Below are positions 9,201-11,251 of a stretch of 11,251 bases of DNA, piece after piece. The notes under the pieces are model-generated. The model saw nothing but the letters and a program-made list of their open reading frames with translations. It ran no database searches and was not told where the DNA came from. The DNA lies in assembly GCA_019307165.1 (NCBI GenBank), contig JAFDKD010000051.1, forward strand, positions 1 through 11,251. Direction: 5' to 3'. Source of the stretch: Deltaproteobacteria bacterium (lineage in GTDB: Bacteria > Desulfobacterota > DSM-4660 > Desulfatiglandales > Desulfatiglandaceae). The position numbers and the translations under genes are program-made. Each line of letters starts with the position of its first letter. The stretch's first letter is position 1.

Positions 9201-11158
9201 CCGCCCTGGATACCGCGAACCCGCTCATTCAATTGATCTATCACGACCAGGAGGCTTTTTCCCTCAAGGCCTCCAATGAGCCCCTGTCTTTGGCGAGCGA
9301 GCCTAAACTGGAACTGGGGGCTGACGACGTGGTCGTCATTTCAGGCGGCGCCAAAGGCGTCACCTACCGTATCGCCCGTGCTCTCGCCCCCTTCAAGCCC
9401 CGCGTTGTGCTGCTGGGCCGAACCGAACTGGACACTGCCACGGCCTACGACGCCCTCCGCGATAAAAGCGGTCGCGCCGAAAAAACGATGCGCCGCCTTT
9501 TCAAGAAGAAAGCGCCTGACCCGAATGGCCATAAGCCGGAGAGGGATACGGCGAGCGCCCAGGCAGGCCTGGATATGGCCCGCAACGTATCCCGGCTTTC
9601 CGTTCTGGGACTCAAGGCATCATACCTTTGCTGCGACGTCGCGGATCCCGACAGTGTGACCCGGACGTTGGACCAGGTGGTAAAGCGGTACGGCAGAATA
9701 GACGGGATCATCCACGGGGCCGGTGTCATCAAGGATGCCTTTATCGAGTACATGGCCCCTGAGGACTTCGAGCAGGTCGTGGATGTCAAGCTCCTGGGCG
9801 CCCGGAACCTCTACCGCGCTTCCAGAGACCATGGACTGCGGTTCTTCGCTGCGCTCTCGTCGATCGTGGCTGTCCAGGGGAATGTCGGTCAGGTCAACTA
9901 CTGTGCCGCCAATCGATCTCTTTCAGCCCTGATGCGGTCATTGAAGAACTCCCATGAGGGCCTGGTTTCAAAGGCCCTGATGCTGCCGCCCATTGAGGGG
10001 ACAGGTATGGCCGAAGACCCCGAGGTTAAAGCACTCATGAAGCTCAAGGGGCTGGAGTCCGCCTTTGTTCACGCAGACGAGCTGGCCCAGGTGTTCTGTC
10101 ATGAGCTGTTTCTGGGCGCGCCCCGACAATCCCTGGTGATGCTCGCCCGCACCTTTCCGGCGGTTAAGGGGACTCTCCTCGAACCGACCGAATCCGATGA
10201 GATTGAGGCGAGCCGTTCTCTGGGCGGAGTTAGTTTCCAACACGGGGACCTCCCCATGATCGAGGCCGTGGACGAGTTGGACCTCAGGAACGGCGAACTG
10301 GTTGCCAGACGGACCTTCTCTCAGGCCTATGACCTCTGGCTTGAGGATCACAAGCCGTTCAAGTTCCTCAAGCACCCCCTGGTCTCAGGCATCATGGCCG
10401 TCGAGACGTTTCTCGAGGCGGCCCATTTGCTCTATCCCCACTTACGTGCGTTCGGTGTGCGGCGGTTGAGGTTCGAGGATATCTTGGAATGTCCTCAGGG
10501 CATGGCGCGCGAAGCGCGTATCATTTGCCGCAGACAAAAAGATGCGGGCCGGGAGGTCCGCTGTGACGTCCAGCTCTCCTGTGCTGACATATCCCCTTCA
10601 GGACGCCTCCTGGACACACGGTCCACAAACTACGAGGGGGAGGTCATTCTCGGACCGCGGACCGCACCGCTGCCGCCCTGGCCGGAGTTCGCCGTGCGCG
10701 CGGAGGAGTTGGACACGCGACCCATGGAAGCCCATGAAATCCAGGACAGCTACGAAGAGCGCACCGGCCTCAAGGGCCGCTACCGGGTTCTTGAAAAGAT
10801 CCACGGCACCGGACCCAAGGTCGTGAAAGGCCAGATGGTTTATCGGGAACAGAATGATATAACCGGCCTGGGCCGGGTTCACTACCAGTATTCACCCTAT
10901 CTCCTGGAAGCGCTGATGCACCTCTTCGCATTCCACTTTGCCGCCCGGCAAAAGGAAGAGTCCTCGAACCTCATCCCCGCCGGCATGGAGGAGATGCGAT
11001 TTGCTCGGCGCGCCCGGAATGAAGAGCGTTGTGCGCTCGAAGCACGCCTCCGCTCCCGGGACGATCAGGGTTTTACCTGGGACGCCCGTGCGGTTGACGA
11101 AAGCGGGGCCGTTATTATGCAGGTCCTTTCCATACGCATGAATCGGTTCAGTCAGTAG
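3224..11158 (+). CDS. Giant single-chain iterative lipid/polyketide synthase (NPD-NPD-KS-AT-ACP-KR-DH)
   Basis: A 2644-aa Pfa/type I polyketide-like megasynthase that probably builds a reduced acyl chain from malonyl-CoA in the cytoplasm. Domains in order: degenerate nitronate-monooxygenase-like barrel (about 25-225), helical linker, active FMN barrel (343-662, H482), ketosynthase (698-1153; C900, H1041, H1077), malonyl-type acyltransferase (1254-1545; S1343, H1449), helical/proline-rich linker, one acyl carrier protein (1694-1769; S1729), structural and catalytic ketoreductase (1809-2318; K2189, S2213, Y2226), and a double-hotdog dehydratase (2358-2644; H2376, E2562). All activities of a fatty-acid elongation cycle are present except chain release: no thioesterase, reductase or condensation domain is visible. 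In canonical PUFA clusters the enoyl reductase PfaD is a separate protein; here it is N-terminal in the same chain. The ATG at 3224 is the first start in frame. Its RBS (AGAGG) is distant, so the ATG near 3293 cannot be excluded. Product class (long-chain fatty acid, polyene, alkane precursor) is not decidable from sequence. A phosphopantetheinyl transferase is needed but is not in the window. Confidence 0.93.
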   Translation: MSRQRSNPLLSFLWRPNEINHSVMEVARQTSTGAIFDISTDHGGDMAEALAATGAKDIKISADFFMEPALEDFLQESGVDTIWVEHHPALVTCTPEAFLERLHHLSAPFGCIPISGDLDFLTLTLQSEWHPPAIALKGAEAAGFVSRETVGVLYTTLREMGNRGARMPGLIIWGGVATPQAAAAFLCSGARGVVFESLHWQTDLVSANERLKQRLSVLRPEHTAVLGQDLGVSCRFFDKGNSLAVKELKQHADALFRGEVTDQDRRAFARKVSETVRPALESELSRQDLVFLGPEAAFAEAYAERFGRSTLQATEAFIKEVFSLCREAPGKLEGLVENTAARSLGTRYPFIQGAMTWISDIPEFALAVSEAGALPTVALGLKSRTELEQDLGTLKEVMGQSPYAVNIVALPENPHLEQQLAWIEQTRPPFAVIAAGDPSYAARLQEKGIQTIYIASSEGLIRMALEAGVRFVVVEGNEAGGHVGEHSTLTLAQIALEFRRREPGLFRDRYLVLAGGIFNRETSFRAFMLGADAVQIGTAYLATKEIVATGALSHLYQRLIVDSRPGTTAVSGRSIGLRVRSLETPKMEAICTLEREWASGRHDESSFRRRLETLSVNSLLVAARGIERRHGPVLDEETCLREGQFMSGAISGALNRVLTLAELHRDLAEGPLQLTLPEKNDLPAREGAPRVRSREEGERVAITAMAVVNSLGNNPKEIWDACLSMKSGIIEVPRSKWERDMYYDPDPRARGKTYCNVGAFQNIHISRKELGIAPQDFRSMADSTKLTLWLAEQVVGQSGLLDSDIPRERIGVLISQNSGEAASTIPDLVFDTYSYEVVRRMQSIIPMTPDLERAAVEKIMSGRLAVDDTTLLGRLNCAAGGFVCNKYGFQGPSYSVSAACATSLVALYSAILMIRNGIIDAAVVGGGEEPLKPSHYLEFSALKALAGLSGPERSVQENSRPFDANRDGMVLGEGGGMIVIERESVAKKRRTPIHAYITGVGASNNDQGMVESLPETQMLALRASFRDVNYDPDNVDLVECHATSTVQGDIGEVKALGALFSSANGTMLTSFKSQIGHTLGASGLNSLIRGVTAMQAGIFPPTLNYRTRDPRIDLEGAGFHVPVQPEEWPQPSDRPRRMQVNAFGFGGANYVVHLEECREASGRVMTSVPASERPESRAPSGREGRPSIQGVSFFLTHAADRPYRLGVVAPDETEARARAQAVAPSASEGPFSEKSLRAMARQGIFAAPTDERPKPLAFVFTGQGAQYACMSQELYETFPEIRAWMDKISAVAEFDVLDLLFNSREEDLQKTRWQQPALYTMEYAMAQHLLSMGVKPVAMAGHSLGELVALSIAGVFSCDDGFRIVNKRAQCMDKAGGLRGDPGTMIAVDVPMDHLQEKVAGYANVFFTNFNSPHQVVLGGDTEPVLAFMDDIKKEGYRATRLKVSMAFHSPIMKVIHEEMAAFVSDIPFNPPRIPVVSNTTMEPFPDDPNRIRQILMAHLESPVHWMQNAKTLWDDFGIRHFVEIGPKDTLCSLVGETLEQALCFPTCMPEDEADAYRAGVARLYALGHLEHDDAPVLEAAHPRPVSPAPPVIPARTPNEDRVAAIVQREINAFVMESFGRILKPQIVKAVRSELDPAFTQERLDRILGASPAPPPCREYPERKDPPARLPDREAGAAAPPPELTPQEDAEKEVDYLEQIIRIIMNATGYERDEIEPDMDIRQDLAIRSSRLPVIMSGAERTFGITVNVEDFVGMRTVREIANCFEQLANQPAKNIPTEQLVGQAPSVPSLDVAGEPASKEVAQKESIKRLVLEEVAIPLSSVNPLTLEPGQEVAVLRTDPGSPLAAELSDLLEDRFKARPLHLDCLGSGKNGSFDLRTSESAHKAAQSFKEARSLAGLALVLDHGSESVLPGTENIPAFLTGFFECLKSFMGSKNKAFCLVLHRGVQPHTPEAITGEGILGMFLAAAQEYPSMLFRSVALDTCTDFKSALDTALDTANPLIQLIYHDQEAFSLKASNEPLSLASEPKLELGADDVVVISGGAKGVTYRIARALAPFKPRVVLLGRTELDTATAYDALRDKSGRAEKTMRRLFKKKAPDPNGHKPERDTASAQAGLDMARNVSRLSVLGLKASYLCCDVADPDSVTRTLDQVVKRYGRIDGIIHGAGVIKDAFIEYMAPEDFEQVVDVKLLGARNLYRASRDHGLRFFAALSSIVAVQGNVGQVNYCAANRSLSALMRSLKNSHEGLVSKALMLPPIEGTGMAEDPEVKALMKLKGLESAFVHADELAQVFCHELFLGAPRQSLVMLARTFPAVKGTLLEPTESDEIEASRSLGGVSFQHGDLPMIEAVDELDLRNGELVARRTFSQAYDLWLEDHKPFKFLKHPLVSGIMAVETFLEAAHLLYPHLRAFGVRRLRFEDILECPQGMAREARIICRRQKDAGREVRCDVQLSCADISPSGRLLDTRSTNYEGEVILGPRTAPLPPWPEFAVRAEELDTRPMEAHEIQDSYEERTGLKGRYRVLEKIHGTGPKVVKGQMVYREQNDITGLGRVHYQYSPYLLEALMHLFAFHFAARQKEESSNLIPAGMEEMRFARRARNEERCALEARLRSRDDQGFTWDARAVDESGAVIMQVLSIRMNRFSQ
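3296..3898 (+). other. Domain: first, degenerate NPD/FabK-like TIM barrel
   Basis: Residues about 25-225. KGAEAAGFVS (137-146) aligns with EGNEAGGHVG of the second barrel, with the active-site His replaced by F144. IIWGGVATPQAAAAFLCSG (171-189) followed by ARGVVFES matches the FMN-phosphate strand-loop of the family (AGGI...GADAVQIGT). Motif spacing is similar in both barrels (30 and 33 residues). It is likely catalytically dead, serving structurally or in substrate binding. Confidence 0.65.
4250..5209 (+). other. Domain: FMN-dependent enoyl reductase (PfaD/FabK/NPD type)
   Basis: Residues about 343-662. It opens with TRYPFIQGAMTW, the usual first strand of nitronate monooxygenase/FabK folds. 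VVEGNEAGGHVG (H482 in EAGGH) is the active-site motif. LAGGIFNRETS (513-523) followed by GADAVQIGTAYLATKE is the FMN phosphate site. By homology it reduces the trans-2-enoyl-ACP intermediate using FMN and NAD(P)H. Confidence 0.85.
5315..6682 (+). other. Domain: ketosynthase
   Basis: Residues about 698-1153. It starts at VAITAMAVVNSLG. The nucleophile is C900 in SAACATSLVAL. Histidines are H1041 in ECHATSTVQGD and H1077 in KSQIGHTLGASG, with K1072. It ends after NAFGFGGANYVVHLE. The motifs depart from the modular-PKS consensus (TACSSS, EAHGTGT) towards FabF/Pfa-like forms, but the triad is complete, so condensation activity is expected. Confidence 0.93.
6983..7858 (+). other. Domain: acyltransferase, malonyl-type
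   Basis: Residues about 1254-1545. FVFTGQGAQY opens the domain. Nucleophile S1343 is in GHSLGE. R1368 (NKRAQCM) is placed to bind the malonyl carboxylate. MAFHSP contains H1449, and the AFH form fits malonyl rather than methylmalonyl selectivity. FVEIGPKDTLCSLV closes it. Confidence 0.9.
8021..8170 (+). other. Linker module between AT and ACP
   Basis: Residues 1600-1649 form a predicted helical, charged block (for example EINAFVMESFGRILKPQIVK) flanked on both sides by proline/alanine-rich flexible stretches. It matches no catalytic domain I know. The regular helix-like pattern suggests a docking or dimerisation element rather than plain linker. Confidence 0.4.
8303..8530 (+). other. Domain: single acyl carrier protein
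   Basis: Residues about 1694-1769, a four-helix ACP. The phosphopantetheine site reads DLAIRSSRLPVIM, aligning with the usual LGIDSI. The modified serine is therefore most likely S1729, preceded by Arg rather than the near-invariant Asp. Helix III ends at VREIANCFEQLA. There is only one copy, unlike PUFA synthase PfaA, which has several. Confidence 0.85.
8648..10177 (+). other. Domain: ketoreductase (structural plus catalytic halves)
   Basis: Residues about 1809-2030 form the structural half. The catalytic SDR half begins with VVVISGGAKGVT (GGAKG 2041-2045, NADPH site). K2189, S2213 and Y2226, with N2230, fit the KR catalytic set (SSIVAVQGN, VNYCAANRS). A Lys/Arg-rich insertion of roughly 45 residues lies between R2066 and CCDVAD (2136-2141). 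The domain reduces the beta-keto group after each condensation. Confidence 0.9.
10295..11155 (+). other. Domain: double-hotdog dehydratase
   Basis: Residues about 2358-2644, PKS-DH-like. The N-terminal hotdog has WLEDHKPFK with catalytic H2376, then HPLVSGIMAVETFLEAAH at the place of the usual GxxxxPGxxYLE. The C-terminal hotdog has SPYLLEALMH, which aligns with HPxLLDAxLQ. Thus Glu (E2562) stands where Asp is expected, with H2566 in the Gln/His position. The protein ends soon after this fold, with no release domain. Confidence 0.7.
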
Positions 11159-11171
11159 GAGTGCCTGCCCC

Positions 11172-11251
11172 ATGAAAGCAAGGCGCCGGGAACCAAGATC
11201 CAGTCCTCGGAACCAGGATCATATCGGTCTCGGGGCAATACACACCCTGCC
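11172..11251 (+). CDS. Possible start of a further gene, cut by the window edge
   Basis: An ATG at 11172 opens a frame with no stop to the window end (26 full codons). AGGAG (11157-11161) overlaps the stop of the lipid synthase at 10 nt spacing, so co-translation is plausible. The visible peptide is very Arg-rich at its start (MKARRREPRSS) and shows no family motif. It could equally be an untranslated spacer with a chance frame. Confidence 0.3.
   Translation, partial: MKARRREPRSSPRNQDHIGLGAIHTL

Noticed and set aside
11189..11220. Two near-identical 12-mers GGAACCAAGATC / GGAACCAGGATC, 20 bp apart
   Set aside because: Only two imperfect copies at the window edge, not enough to call a repeat element or array.
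1..11251. CRISPR arrays, tRNA/rRNA genes, insertion sequences
   Set aside because: I saw no regularly spaced repeats, no cloverleaf or rRNA-like sequence, and no transposase motifs or terminal inverted repeats.

Overview
The window looks like chromosomal DNA from an anaerobic Gram-negative bacterium, most plausibly Desulfobacterota (former Deltaproteobacteria). This is inferred from a bacterial 2x[4Fe-4S] ferredoxin paired with a flavoprotein, a DUF374-type acyltransferase, and a large Pfa/polyketide-type lipid synthase. I cannot name a species.

Layout. Positions 1-404 hold no gene I can support. On the minus strand, reading right to left, a small ferredoxin (1952-1770) overlaps by ATGA a phytoene-desaturase/amine-oxidase-like FAD oxidoreductase (1773-405). 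The flavoprotein gene is broken near its 3' end by an exact 76-bp tandem duplication (562-637 and 638-713). Removing one copy restores a continuous 430-codon frame with the expected C-terminal FAD motif. Upstream of the ferredoxin, about 2000-2307 looks like the decayed tail of another minus-strand gene. On the plus strand, a TTG-started DUF374/LPLAT acyltransferase (2389-3072) is followed by a 151-bp AT-rich spacer and then by one giant gene (3224-11158, 2644 aa). A weakly supported ORF starts just after it and runs off the right edge.

The giant protein is the main interest. Its domain order, read from motifs, is: a degenerate nitronate-monooxygenase-like TIM barrel, a second such barrel with an intact EAGGH active-site motif (a PfaD/FabK-type enoyl reductase), KS, malonyl-type AT, a helical linker, one ACP with an unusual Arg-Ser-Ser phosphopantetheine site, structural plus catalytic KR, and a double-hotdog DH. 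One chain therefore appears to carry a full reductive elongation cycle (condense, load, reduce, dehydrate, enoyl-reduce) but no thioesterase or reductase for release. The neighbouring acyltransferase is a reasonable candidate for moving the finished acyl chain to a lipid acceptor. The divergent ferredoxin/flavoprotein pair could desaturate or saturate a lipid chain. These functional links are inference from context only.
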